A stretch of 64,000 nt of DNA. Source: Actinomycetota bacterium (lineage in GTDB: Bacteria > Actinomycetota > Actinomycetes > Actinomycetales > Microbacteriaceae). The notes under the pieces were generated by a model. The model made no database searches. It had not been told where the DNA came from and worked only from the letters and a program-made list of their open reading frames with translations. The DNA is taken from positions 62,001-126,000 of the forward strand of contig JAIUPK010000005.1 in the NCBI GenBank assembly GCA_020160915.1, given 5' to 3'. Of this stretch, positions 43,267 through 51,760 are shown piece after piece; positions within the stretch are counted from its first letter, which is position 1, and the number at the start of each line of letters is the position of its first letter. The translations under genes and the position numbers were made by a program.

Positions 43267-44127
43267 ATGACAATCGTCGTCACCGGCGCGACCGGACACC
43301 TCGGCCATCTCATCGTCGAATCCCTCCTCTCACGCGGAGTCCCCGCAGACCAGCTCGTTGCGGTCGGCAGGAACCTTGACAAGGTGGCCGACCTGGCCGA
43401 GCGCGGCGTCTCAGTCGCGGCAATCGACTACGAGGATGCGGCGTCCCTCGACTCGGCATTCGCGGGGGCGGACACCCTCGTGCTGGTGTCGTCGAGCGAG
43501 GTGGGCAAGCGGGCCACTCAGCACGCGGCAGCCATCGACGCCGCCGGCCGCGCTGGCGTCGGTCGGGTGATCTACACGAGTGCCCGGGCAGCGCGCACGT
43601 CGGCCCTGATCCTCGCGCCCGAGCACAAGGCCACGGAGGAGTACCTGGAGAAGTCAGGCCTGGCGCACACGGTACTGCGCAACGGCTGGTACCACGAGAA
43701 CTATGTGGGCAGCGCGGCGCAGGCCGCGGCATCCGGGACACTCGCTTCAAGTGCGGGTGAGGGCACCGTCGCCAGCGCCTCCCGCGCCGACTACGCGGAG
43801 GCGGCGGCGGTCGTCGCGACCACCGACGGCCACGAGGGCGCCGTCTACGAGCTCTCCGGCGACACCGCCTGGAGTTTCGCCGAGCTCGCGGCGACGATCT
43901 CATCGATTGCAGGCACGCCGGTGTCGTACGCCGTACTCAGCCCGGAGGAGCACCACGCGGCTCTCACCGGCGCAGGCCTCGACGAGGGAACGGCCGGCTT
44001 CGTGGTCGCCCTCGACGGAAACATCCGCGACGGACTGCTCGGAAGCACGAGCGGCGACCTCTCACGACTCATCGGTCGACCCACTACCCCGATCGAGACG
44101 ACCCTCGCGGGCGCGCTGAAGGCCTAG
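43267..44127 (+). CDS. NAD(P)H:quinone oxidoreductase, NmrA/SDR type (QOR2-like)
   Basis: 286 residues. Rossmann motif GATGHLGHLIVESLL, followed by VAAIDYEDAASLDSAFAGADTLVLVSSSEVG and YTSARAART; the second half includes HTVLRNGWYHENY and a C-terminal lid. This is the atypical SDR arrangement of QOR2/YtfG, which reduces quinones with NADPH. Adjacent, divergent HxlR regulator strongly supports a quinone-detoxification role. AGAAAGGATC before the ATG serves as ribosome binding site. Confidence 0.9.
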   Translation: MTIVVTGATGHLGHLIVESLLSRGVPADQLVAVGRNLDKVADLAERGVSVAAIDYEDAASLDSAFAGADTLVLVSSSEVGKRATQHAAAIDAAGRAGVGRVIYTSARAARTSALILAPEHKATEEYLEKSGLAHTVLRNGWYHENYVGSAAQAAASGTLASSAGEGTVASASRADYAEAAAVVATTDGHEGAVYELSGDTAWSFAELAATISSIAGTPVSYAVLSPEEHHAALTGAGLDEGTAGFVVALDGNIRDGLLGSTSGDLSRLIGRPTTPIETTLAGALKA

Positions 44128-44130
44128 CGC

Positions 44131-44574
44131 TCAGTCGTCGAGGGTATTGACCATCGCCTGCGCGGCGCGATCCAGGTAGGCCCACAGGGTCGCGTCGTGC
44201 AGCGGTGACAGCTCAAGCGTGTCGACCGCGGCACGCATGTGCTTCAGCCATCGATCGCGCGCGTCGGGGTTGACCTTGAAGGGCGCGTGGCGCATGCGGA
44301 GCCGTGGATGTCCCCGCTCCTCGCTGTACGTCGTCGGCCCGCCCCAGTACTGCTCCAGGAATCCCGTCAGACGGTGAATCGCGCCCTCGAGATCGGGCTG
44401 CTCCGGATACATCGGCAGCAGCACCTCGTCGGTGCGGATGCCATCGTAGAAAGCGCGCACGAGCTTCTCGAACGTGGGTCGCCCGCCCACCTGCTCCCAG
44501 AAGTTGCCGTGCACCGACTCACCGCCTTGGCTCAGGCGTAGCGTCACCGGGTTGGGCTCGTGCGCGCCGCTCAT
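44131..44574 (-). CDS. group II truncated haemoglobin (GlbO-like)
   Basis: 147 residues. Reads NFWEQVGGRPTFEKLVRAFYDGIRTDEVLLPMYPEQ, then RLTGFLEQYWGGPTTYSEERGHPRLRMRHAPFKV and DRWLKHMRAAV. The proximal His is in LRMRHAPF, and Trp of WLKHM corresponds to TrpG8 of trHbO. The start overlaps the stop of the MscS gene as ATGA, so the two are translationally coupled, downstream of pepN. Likely roles are O2 binding or peroxide/NO chemistry. Confidence 0.92.
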   Translation of the reverse strand: MSGAHEPNPVTLRLSQGGESVHGNFWEQVGGRPTFEKLVRAFYDGIRTDEVLLPMYPEQPDLEGAIHRLTGFLEQYWGGPTTYSEERGHPRLRMRHAPFKVNPDARDRWLKHMRAAVDTLELSPLHDATLWAYLDRAAQAMVNTLDD

Positions 44575-45617
44575 GCGTCGTCCTTGTCTGAGGAAGTCTG
44601 GGTGGGCACCGGCTTGGTCGCGGGCTTCTTCTGGTTGGGTCGGTTCTGCAACGCCGGATCGATCAACGGCTTCGGCTTGGGACGTTGCGCCTTCGTGCTG
44701 CGAAGGCCCGCCGCGCCCGCGAATCCGGAGAGCATGACCGAGTTCAGTGAGGGCAGCTTCACGCCCATGTCGTCGAGCGCCTTCTTGAGTCGGTAGCGCA
44801 GTTCGCGCGCGACGTCATCCTTCGCGGTCGACCGGGTCTTCACGACCACGCGCACGACGATCGCCTCGGCTGAGATCGACTCGATGCCCCACAGCGACGG
44901 CTTCTCGATGATGCGGTAGCGCCAGTTCTTGTCTTCGGACAGTTCGACGGCGACCTCGAGGATCCGATCCTGGATCGCGTCGACATCGGAGTCGTACGGC
45001 ACGGCGAGGTCGATGATCACCCGGGCCCAGCCGTGGGACATGTTGCCGAGTCGCAGGATCTCCCCGTTGCGCACGAACCACAGGGTGCCGTTGACGTCGC
45101 GCACCTGAGTGATGCGGATGCCGACATCCTCGACGACACCGGTGGCCGGGCCGAGGTCGACAACGTCACCAATGCCCAACTGGTCTTCGCCGACCATGAA
45201 GATGCCGTTGAGCACGTCCTTCACGATGTTCTGCGCACCGAAACCGAGACCGGCACCGACAGCGGCCGTGATGAGGGCGAACGCGCCTGTCGCGTTGGGG
45301 ATCGTCACGTAGAAGATCAGCAATATCGCGACGAGCACGATGAGACCGGTCGTCGCGTTGCCCAGCACGCTACCGAGTGATCGGGTGCGCTGCACGACCC
45401 GCACCGCGGCAAGCGGCGAGGCGGCGAGTTCGCGGGTGTCGTCGACGTTGTGCTTCTTCTTCACCCCGCTCACCACACGGTTGACCACTCGGCGGATGAC
45501 ACGCAGCAGCACCCAGCGCAGCACGATCGCACCGACGATGATCGCCACGACGGTCAGCGGAACATGCCAGAACCCGATGAAGGTTCCGGCCTGCGTCCAG
45601 AAGTCCGTCCAGTCCAC
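44571..45617 (-). CDS. MscS-family mechanosensitive channel
   Basis: 348 residues. Three helices: about 18–39, 79–100 and TM3 starting FALITAAVGAGLGFGAQNIVKDVLNG, the pore-lining helix rich in Gly/Ala. The beta domain follows (GDVVDLGPATGVVEDVGIRITQVRDVNGTLWFVRNGEI), then the alpha/beta vestibule and a Lys/Pro-rich tail. It releases solutes on hypo-osmotic shock. It lies 9 bp downstream of pepN. Confidence 0.93.
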   Translation of the reverse strand: MDWTDFWTQAGTFIGFWHVPLTVVAIIVGAIVLRWVLLRVIRRVVNRVVSGVKKKHNVDDTRELAASPLAAVRVVQRTRSLGSVLGNATTGLIVLVAILLIFYVTIPNATGAFALITAAVGAGLGFGAQNIVKDVLNGIFMVGEDQLGIGDVVDLGPATGVVEDVGIRITQVRDVNGTLWFVRNGEILRLGNMSHGWARVIIDLAVPYDSDVDAIQDRILEVAVELSEDKNWRYRIIEKPSLWGIESISAEAIVVRVVVKTRSTAKDDVARELRYRLKKALDDMGVKLPSLNSVMLSGFAGAAGLRSTKAQRPKPKPLIDPALQNRPNQKKPATKPVPTQTSSDKDDA

Positions 45618-45626
45618 CGGATGCCC

Positions 45627-48158
45627 CTACGCGCGATCCCGAGCCTGCGCCTTGAGGGCGCGCTCGACGCCGGCGAGGTTCTCCACCACGAGGCGGCGCA
45701 GTGCCGGAACGTCGGGGTTCGCCGCAAGCCAGGCGTTCGTGGCATCCACGAGCTCCTGACTGGCCAACGGTGCCGGGTACAGACCCAGCACGACGTACTC
45801 CGCGATCTTGTAGCTGCGCGAGGTCCAGATGTCGTTCAACATGGCGAAGTACGGCTCGATGAGACCCGAGAGGCTCGACGGGTCGTTCGTGTGCTGGTAG
45901 CCCACCGTGACGTTACGCACGATCACGTTGGGAAGGTCGTCCTTGCTCACGAGCGAGTCGAAGGCCGCGCGCTTGGCCTCGGCCGTCGGCAACGTCGCGT
46001 GCGCTCGCGCTGCCGCCTGCTGGCCGTTGGAGGTGTTGTCCTTCTCCAGCGCCGCATCGATCACGACCGCGTCGGTCGCCCCGTTGAGGGCGAGACCCTC
46101 CAGCAGCTCCCAGCGCAGGTCCGTGTCGATCTCGAGCCCGTCGAGCGTGATCGATCCGTCGAGCAGGCCGGTGAGAGTCGTGACGTGGGCGGGTGTCGAG
46201 GCGATGTTCGCGAAGAACTTCACGAACTGGAACTGGGTGTCGGATGCCGCATCGGCGTCCTGTGCGAGCGCCCAGAGTGCGTCACCCACCTCCGCGATCG
46301 TGGCGTCGCGCTTGGCTGGGGCGACGTAGAACCGCGCGACAGTGAGCAGCTGCGTGAGGGTGGTGCGCACAGTCGTCGACTCGGTCTCGGCGGCGATGTT
46401 GTTCAGCACGAGCTGCACGTAGTCGCTCGGGCTCGCCTCGGCGTCGCGCGTGGCATCCCACGCAGCGCCCCACACGATCGAGCGCGCGAGCGGGTTGTCG
46501 ATGTCCTCGAGGTGTTCCATGGCGACGGCGAGCGAGTGCTCGTCGAGGCGGATCTTCGCGTAGGCAAGGTCTTCGTCGTTGACGAGCACGAGGTCGGGCT
46601 TGGCCTGACCAACGAGCTCGGGCACCTCGGTGCGCACGCCATCGACGTCGATCTCGACGCGGTGATCGCGCATCAGCTTGCCGCTGTGCAGGTTGTAGAG
46701 ACCGATCGCGAGGCGGTGCGGGCGGATGGTCGGGTACTCGGGATCAGCCTCCTGCAGTACGGCGAATGACGTGATCGTGCCCGCGTCGTCGGTCTCGAAG
46801 ACCGGACGCAGGGTGTTCACGCCTGCGGTCTCGAGCCAGAGCTTCGACCAGCTGGTCAGCTCGCGGCCGCTGGTCTTCTCCAGCTCGGCGAGCAGGTCGC
46901 TCAGCTCGGTGTTGCCGTACTGGTGCTTCTGGAAGTATGCGGCGACACCGGCCATGAACTCCTCGAGGCCCACCCAGGCGACGAGCTGCTTGAGCACCGA
47001 GCCGCCCTTGGCGTAGGTGATGCCGTCGAAGTTGACCTGAACATCCTCGAGGTCGTTGATGGTCGCGACGACGGGGTGCGTGGAGGGCAGCTGGTCCTGG
47101 CGGTAGGCCCAGGTCTTCTCCATGGCGTTGAAGGTCGTCCATGCCTCGTGCCATTCGGTGGCCTCGGCAGTTGCGAGGGTCGACGCCCACTCGGCGAACG
47201 ACTCATTGAGCCAGAGGTCGTTCCACCACTTCATGGTCACGAGGTCGCCGAACCACATGTGGGCGAGCTCGTGGAGGATGGTGACGACCCGGCGCTCCTT
47301 GATGGCGTCGGTCACCTTCGAGCGGAAGACGTAGGTCTCCGTGAACGTGATCGCGCCCGCGTTCTCCATGGCGCCCGCGTTGAACTCGGGCACGAAGAGC
47401 TGGTCGTACTTCTCGAATGGATACGGGTAGGCGAAGTGCTTCTCGTAGAACGCGAAGCCCTCGCGGGTCTTCTCGAAGATGTAGTCGGCGTCGAGGAACT
47501 CGCTCAGTGACTTTCGCGAGAAGATGCCGAGCGGGATGATGCGGCCGTCGCTCGACGTCAGCTCCGACCGCACCACGGCGTACGGCCCCGCCACCAGGGC
47601 GGTCACGTAGCTCGAGAGGATCGGGGTCGGCGCGAAGCTCCACGTGGCCACGTCACCGGCGACCTCGGGCGTCGGCGTCGGCGAGTTGCTCACTACTTCC
47701 CACCGGGCGGGGGCGGTCATCGTGAACTGGAAGGTGGCCTTGAGGTCGGGCTGCTCGAACACCGCGAAGACGCGACGGGAGTCGGGAACCTCGAACTGGG
47801 AGTACAGGTAGACCTCGCCGTCGACCGGGTCCACGAAGCGGTGGAGGCCCTCGCCGGTGTTCGTGTACTCGAAGTCGGCGACGACGACGAGCTCGTTCTC
47901 GGCCGCGAGCGCGGGCAGCGGGATGCGCACATTGTCGCCGTGCTCGATCTCGGTGCCGTTCAGGGTGACCGAGTGCACGGTGCGGGTGAGCGCGTCGATG
48001 AAGGTTGACGCTCCGGGTGTTGCGGAGAAGTGCACTCGAGTGAGCGAGCGGAACACCTCGCCACCGGTGGTGAGGTCCAACTCGATCTCGTAGGACTTCG
48101 TGCTGACGAGCGCAGCGCGCTCCTGGGCCTCGATGCGGGTGAGGTTCTCTCCTGGCAC
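45627..48158 (-). CDS. pepN: aminopeptidase N (M1 family)
   Basis: 843 residues from the GTG at 48158, with GGGAG upstream. M1 hallmarks: exopeptidase motif FNAGAMENAGAITF, zinc site HELAHMWFGDLVTMKWWNDLWLNESFAEW, then a long C-terminal helical ERAP1-like domain. It trims neutral N-terminal residues from peptides in the cytosol. Upstream in-frame reading adds an unsupported basic leader. First gene of a pepN–mscS–globin unit. Confidence 0.95.
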   Translation of the reverse strand: MPGENLTRIEAQERAALVSTKSYEIELDLTTGGEVFRSLTRVHFSATPGASTFIDALTRTVHSVTLNGTEIEHGDNVRIPLPALAAENELVVVADFEYTNTGEGLHRFVDPVDGEVYLYSQFEVPDSRRVFAVFEQPDLKATFQFTMTAPARWEVVSNSPTPTPEVAGDVATWSFAPTPILSSYVTALVAGPYAVVRSELTSSDGRIIPLGIFSRKSLSEFLDADYIFEKTREGFAFYEKHFAYPYPFEKYDQLFVPEFNAGAMENAGAITFTETYVFRSKVTDAIKERRVVTILHELAHMWFGDLVTMKWWNDLWLNESFAEWASTLATAEATEWHEAWTTFNAMEKTWAYRQDQLPSTHPVVATINDLEDVQVNFDGITYAKGGSVLKQLVAWVGLEEFMAGVAAYFQKHQYGNTELSDLLAELEKTSGRELTSWSKLWLETAGVNTLRPVFETDDAGTITSFAVLQEADPEYPTIRPHRLAIGLYNLHSGKLMRDHRVEIDVDGVRTEVPELVGQAKPDLVLVNDEDLAYAKIRLDEHSLAVAMEHLEDIDNPLARSIVWGAAWDATRDAEASPSDYVQLVLNNIAAETESTTVRTTLTQLLTVARFYVAPAKRDATIAEVGDALWALAQDADAASDTQFQFVKFFANIASTPAHVTTLTGLLDGSITLDGLEIDTDLRWELLEGLALNGATDAVVIDAALEKDNTSNGQQAAARAHATLPTAEAKRAAFDSLVSKDDLPNVIVRNVTVGYQHTNDPSSLSGLIEPYFAMLNDIWTSRSYKIAEYVVLGLYPAPLASQELVDATNAWLAANPDVPALRRLVVENLAGVERALKAQARDRA

Positions 48159-48256
48159 GTGCTTGCTCCCTGTTCGTTCGTTGCGCGCGGCTCGTGGCCG
48201 CATCGAACAAGCTTAGGAGACAGCCGCTGCAAGCAGGGGGTGGGGCGCGGTGAGGA

Positions 48257-48892
48257 TCACGCGGGGACGAGGTCCGCCGTCTGCCGCGTGCTGCCCCGCA
48301 CCAGGAACTCGGTGTCGTCGATGGCCTGTTCGAGGAGGATCGCGAGCCGGGCATCCGGGTCGGGGACACAGGCCAACGCGATGCCGATCGTCGAGGTATT
48401 GACCATGGCGGCGGCAGCGCGGATGCCGAAGTCGATTCGCAGGCTGCCGCGGTCGAGGAAGCGCTGAGCCCAGCGTCTGCCATCGGGAGCCTGATCGAAC
48501 GCGCCCTCGGCAATCTCTCGAAGTGAGGGGGTGTCGATGGTCGTCAGCACGTTGAGCATTCCTGCCGCGATCGCCCGTTGTCGCTCGAGACTCGCGATCG
48601 GGTAGGCCGCGGCGCCCGCGCGCATGGCGATCGTCGCGGTGACCAACGGATCGTTCGACGTGAGTCCCACCACCCGCGGGATGAGGTGAACCAGCGACGA
48701 CCTCGCCGAGTTGCTCGTCAGGTCGTTGACGTCGCGGGCGAGGGAGGCGAGCAGCGGATGTGTGCACGCCGGGTGATCACTCCACCGTTCCCCCGCAAGA
48801 TACGACGCGAACTCCATGAAACACGCACCCTGACGAGGGTTGCGGTGTCGACCCGCCGACAGGATCGGCATGACTGAAGGAAACGAGTTCAT
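48257..48892 (-). CDS. conserved actinobacterial hypothetical protein
   Basis: 211 residues from the ATG at 48892, with GAGGAGG upstream. It contains FASYLAGERWSDHPACTHPLLASLARDVNDLTSNSARSSLVHLIPRVVGL and ALACVPDPDARLAILLEQAIDD. The first looks like a conserved N-terminal motif of soluble proteins found across Microbacteriaceae. No enzyme motif is visible. Mainly helical composition. Confidence 0.7.
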   Translation of the reverse strand: MNSFPSVMPILSAGRHRNPRQGACFMEFASYLAGERWSDHPACTHPLLASLARDVNDLTSNSARSSLVHLIPRVVGLTSNDPLVTATIAMRAGAAAYPIASLERQRAIAAGMLNVLTTIDTPSLREIAEGAFDQAPDGRRWAQRFLDRGSLRIDFGIRAAAAMVNTSTIGIALACVPDPDARLAILLEQAIDDTEFLVRGSTRQTADLVPA

Positions 48893-48991
48893 GGTGCCCT
48901 CCTCACATCAGGTGTCTGTGCAAGTCTGCTCCTGACCCGCGACAAAGACCAGACTCTGAGGGGCGTCAGGGGCCGGGTGTACCGTGGCCGC

Positions 48992-49573
48992 ATGAACCAG
49001 CAGGAACTCTTCCTCCTCGCGGATGCCACGCTCCGTTCGGTCATCGACCAGCTCACTCCCGAGCAGCTCGCGCTGCCCGCCCCTACCGCCTGGAGTCGCA
49101 CCGAGAACCCGACCCTGCGCGACATCCTCGCCTCGCACGCCAAGGACGAGGCGTGGGTGCCCGACGTCGTCGCGGGTCGCACCATTGAGGAGGTCGGCGA
49201 CCGCTGGGAAGGTGACCTGCTGGGTGACGACCCGATCGGCAGCTATGACCGACTGAACGACGCGGCCACTGCCGCGCTCGCTCACCCGCTCCACCTGGAG
49301 CGCGTGGTTCACCTCAGCTATGGCGACTTCCCGATGTCGACCTACTTCGAGCACACGACCTTCTACCGCACGTTCCAGGCGTGGGACATCGCGAAGCTCG
49401 CGGGCCTCGATGACACCCTCCCGCCCGAACTCGTCGACGGGGTGTGGGAGCTCGTGGAGGTGCAGGTCGAGGGGTTGCGGGCGATCCACGTGTTCGGACC
49501 CGAGATTCCGGTCCCGGCCGGCGCCGATGCCCAGACCCGGCTGCTGTGCGTGACGGGGTTCTGGCACGAGTAG
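48992..49573 (+). CDS. maleylpyruvate isomerase N-terminal/DinB-like protein
   Basis: 193 residues from ATG 48992. Helical bundle with QELFLLADATLRSVIDQLTPEQLALPAP, HAKDEAWVPDVVAG and MSTYFEHTTFYRTFQAWDIAKLAG, which recalls the mycothiol-dependent maleylpyruvate isomerase/DinB metal-binding bundle (one His at the start of the third helix). The start was chosen because TACCGT at 48980–48985 lies six bases upstream (leaderless), rather than a GTG at 48977. Confidence 0.75.
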   Translation: MNQQELFLLADATLRSVIDQLTPEQLALPAPTAWSRTENPTLRDILASHAKDEAWVPDVVAGRTIEEVGDRWEGDLLGDDPIGSYDRLNDAATAALAHPLHLERVVHLSYGDFPMSTYFEHTTFYRTFQAWDIAKLAGLDDTLPPELVDGVWELVEVQVEGLRAIHVFGPEIPVPAGADAQTRLLCVTGFWHE

Positions 49574-49593
49574 GCGCTCCTAAACTGGTCAGC

Positions 49594-50082
49594 ATGCGCA
49601 TCCATATCGCGACCGACCACGCCGGCCTCGAGTTCAGTGAGGACCTCCAGTCGCACCTGCGGGCTGCCGGTCACGAGGTCATCGACCACGGACCGACGAG
49701 CTACGACCCGCTCGACGACTACCCGAGCTTCTGCATCAACGCGGCTATCGGCGTCGTGACCGACCAGGCCGCGGGCATCGAGTGCCTCGGCATCGTGTTC
49801 GGCGGATCGGGCAACGGTGAGCAGATCGCGGCCAACAAGGTGAAGGGTGCGCGGGCCGCGCTCGTGTGGAGCGAGGCGACCGCCCTGCTCGCCCGCCAGC
49901 ACAACGACGCCAACCTCATCTCGATCGGTGCGCGCCAGCACACGGTCGAGGAGGCCAAGCACTTCATCGACGTCTTCATCGCTGAACCCTTCTCCGGTGA
50001 GGAGCGCCACGCGCGTCGGATCGCCCAGCTCGCCGAGTTCGAGTCCACGGGCCTGATCGCGGGTCACGAGATCGGGGTCTAG
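49594..50082 (+). CDS. rpiB: ribose-5-phosphate isomerase B
   Basis: 162 residues from ATG 49594. RpiB/LacAB fold: RIHIATDHAGLEFSEDLQSHL, DHGPTSYDPLDDYP, and GIVFGGSGNGEQIAANKVKGARAALVWSEATALLARQHNDANLISIGARQHT. Note GSGNGE where E. coli RpiB has the active-site Cys (GTGxGM), a variant typical of actinobacteria. It interconverts ribose- and ribulose-5-phosphate. TAAACT (49581–49586) ends seven bases upstream of the start. Confidence 0.92.
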   Translation: MRIHIATDHAGLEFSEDLQSHLRAAGHEVIDHGPTSYDPLDDYPSFCINAAIGVVTDQAAGIECLGIVFGGSGNGEQIAANKVKGARAALVWSEATALLARQHNDANLISIGARQHTVEEAKHFIDVFIAEPFSGEERHARRIAQLAEFESTGLIAGHEIGV

Positions 50083-51053
50083 TGCCCGAGGGTCACTCCG
50101 TCCATCGGATCGCGCGCCAGTTCGCGCTGCACTTCGTGGGGCGTCGGGTCGCGGCATCCTCACCACAGGGGCGTTTCGCGGCCGGTGCCGCCCAGCTCGA
50201 CGGTCACGTCATGACCGAGGCGATGGCCGTGGGCAAGCAGATGTTCCTCGAGTTCGACACCGGGCTGTGGCTGCGTGTGCACCTGGGTATCTACGGCGCG
50301 TGGGATTTCTCGGGCGACATCACAGCGGATGCCACGATCGCCTCGTCGAACGGACGCATCGGCCAGACCAACCAGCGCGGCACCGTGGTTGGTGAGCACG
50401 AGGATTCGCTCTCCAGCATCGGCGCCCCGCGCCGAACCCGACTGCGGATGGCCGAACAGGAGCGCCTCGAGACGCCCGCAGACACGTTTCCCCCGGAGCC
50501 GATCGGCGCGGTGCGCGTGCGCCTGCTGACGGATGCCACCTGCGCCGACCTGCGCGGACCCACCGCGTGCGACGTGCTCACCCCAGACGAAGTGCAAGCC
50601 GTGATCGCCAAACTCGGACCCGACCCCCTCGTCGACACGGGACGAGCCGCGGAGGACCGCTTCACTGCGACAGTACTGAAGAAACCCACGCCGATCTGCC
50701 TGCTGCTCATGGACCAGTCGGTGGTCAGCGGCATCGGCAACGTCTACCGCGCGGAGATGCTGTTCCGGGCGCGGCTGAATCCACACATCCCTGGTCGCGA
50801 CCTGCCCGAGGCCACCGTGCGTGCGCTGTGGAAGGACTGGGCGAAGCTGCTGAAGATCGGCGTGAAGACCGGTCAGATGATGACGATGGATGGCCTCAGC
50901 AAGTCCGCCTACGACGGCGCCATGGCAAGCCGTGCCGACCGGCACTGGGTGTACCACCGCACCGGTCTGCCCTGCCGGGTCTGCGGCACCTCGATCCTCA
51001 TGGAGGAGATCGGCGGTCGCAAGCTCTACTGGTGCCCCGTCTGTCAGGCCTGA
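50082..51053 (+). CDS. Fpg/Nei-family DNA glycosylase (endonuclease VIII-like)
   Basis: 323 residues, GTG sharing a G with the rpiB stop (TAGTG). After removal of Met the catalytic Pro is first: PEGHSVHRIARQF. The helix-two-turn-helix appears as QSVVSGIGNVYRAEMLFRARLNPH, and a C-terminal zinc finger CRVCG…YWCPVC binds DNA. The PEGHSVHR start is that of actinobacterial Nei2-type enzymes, which remove oxidised pyrimidines. Coupled to rpiB. Confidence 0.92.
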   Translation: MPEGHSVHRIARQFALHFVGRRVAASSPQGRFAAGAAQLDGHVMTEAMAVGKQMFLEFDTGLWLRVHLGIYGAWDFSGDITADATIASSNGRIGQTNQRGTVVGEHEDSLSSIGAPRRTRLRMAEQERLETPADTFPPEPIGAVRVRLLTDATCADLRGPTACDVLTPDEVQAVIAKLGPDPLVDTGRAAEDRFTATVLKKPTPICLLLMDQSVVSGIGNVYRAEMLFRARLNPHIPGRDLPEATVRALWKDWAKLLKIGVKTGQMMTMDGLSKSAYDGAMASRADRHWVYHRTGLPCRVCGTSILMEEIGGRKLYWCPVCQA

Positions 51054-51071
51054 GGTAGTTGCCGGTAGCTC

Positions 51072-51479
51072 TCACTCCCGCCCCCAGTCCTCGAGGAGCA
51101 ACCCCGTGACCCGCGCGAACTCCCGCGTGTTGTTCGTGACCACCACAAGCCCACGTGATCGGGCTTGCCCCGCGATCAGGGCGTCGTACGCGCCGATCGG
51201 TGTGCCCGTGATCGCGAGCTCGGCACGGATGCGCCCGGCGTGTTCGGCGGCCGAGGCATCCAGCGGCATCACCTCGAGCAGGGCGAGGAACTCCTCCACC
51301 GCGCCCCGATTCTGATCCGGTCGTGAGGAGCGTTCGACCCCGTAGACGAGTTCGGCAACCGTGATCGTCGAGACGGCCATCTGGTCGGTGGCGGCTGCGA
51401 ACCGCGCCCGGAGAGCCTCGGCTCGCGTGCGGAGGGCGAAGATGACGATGTTCGTATCGAGGAGATAGCGCACGCTCAC
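51072..51479 (-). CDS. vapC: VapC-type PIN-domain toxin
   Basis: 135 residues from the GTG at 51479. PIN nuclease acidic residues: YLLDTNIVIFALR (Asp), TITVAELVYGVE (Glu), PIGAYDALIAGQARSRGLVVVTNNTREFARV (two Asp/Asn positions), the order of VapC ribonucleases. The start overlaps the vapB stop (GTGA). VapC toxins cut tRNA or rRNA when freed from VapB. The frame upstream of GTG 51479 runs through vapB and is not part of the gene. Confidence 0.93.
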   Translation of the reverse strand: MSVRYLLDTNIVIFALRTRAEALRARFAAATDQMAVSTITVAELVYGVERSSRPDQNRGAVEEFLALLEVMPLDASAAEHAGRIRAELAITGTPIGAYDALIAGQARSRGLVVVTNNTREFARVTGLLLEDWGRE

Positions 51480-51709
51480 AGTGTGCCGCGATCCTCCGGC
51501 AGGGGCTCGTCCCTGTCCACGAGGAAGTCCTCGGTCACCGTCGGTCCGTGAGCGAACCAGTGCTCCCACGTTCTGCCCCTGGGGCTGACGAGGCGACTGG
51601 AACCCACAACCACGACGTCCACCTCTCGTACGCTCTCGGGAAAGGCGACCTCCTTCGCCAGCCGCACGGACTGCGTGCGATTGTTCTTGAAGATCGTCGT
51701 GCGTGTCAT
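51476..51709 (-). CDS. vapB: VapB-type antitoxin (AbrB/SpoVT fold)
   Basis: 77 residues: MTRTTIFKNNRTQSVRLAKEVAFP, then VREVDVVVVGSSRLVSPRG and an acidic C-terminal tail (DFLVDRDEPLPED). The swapped-hairpin N terminus with NRTQSVRLPK-type motif is typical of VapB DNA binding, and the tail wraps the toxin. TATACT (51716–51721, minus strand) lies six bases before the ATG with no Shine-Dalgarno, so this message is probably leaderless. Confidence 0.92.
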   Translation of the reverse strand: MTRTTIFKNNRTQSVRLAKEVAFPESVREVDVVVVGSSRLVSPRGRTWEHWFAHGPTVTEDFLVDRDEPLPEDRGTL

Positions 51710-51716
51710 GAGAGAA

Positions 51717-51737
51717 GTATATACCGGGTGTATATAC
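51717..51737. promoter_or_regulatory. vapBC operator: two GTATATAC palindromes
   Basis: GTATATAC at 51717–51724 and again at 51730–51737, separated by CGGGT. Each octamer is self-complementary and the pair is also an inverted repeat. The proximal copy overlaps the vapB −10 box, so binding by VapB/VapC would block the promoter. It also lies about 24–44 bp upstream of the divergent gene at 51761. Confidence 0.75.
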
Positions 51738-51760
51738 GACCACGATGGCAGCATGGGAAC

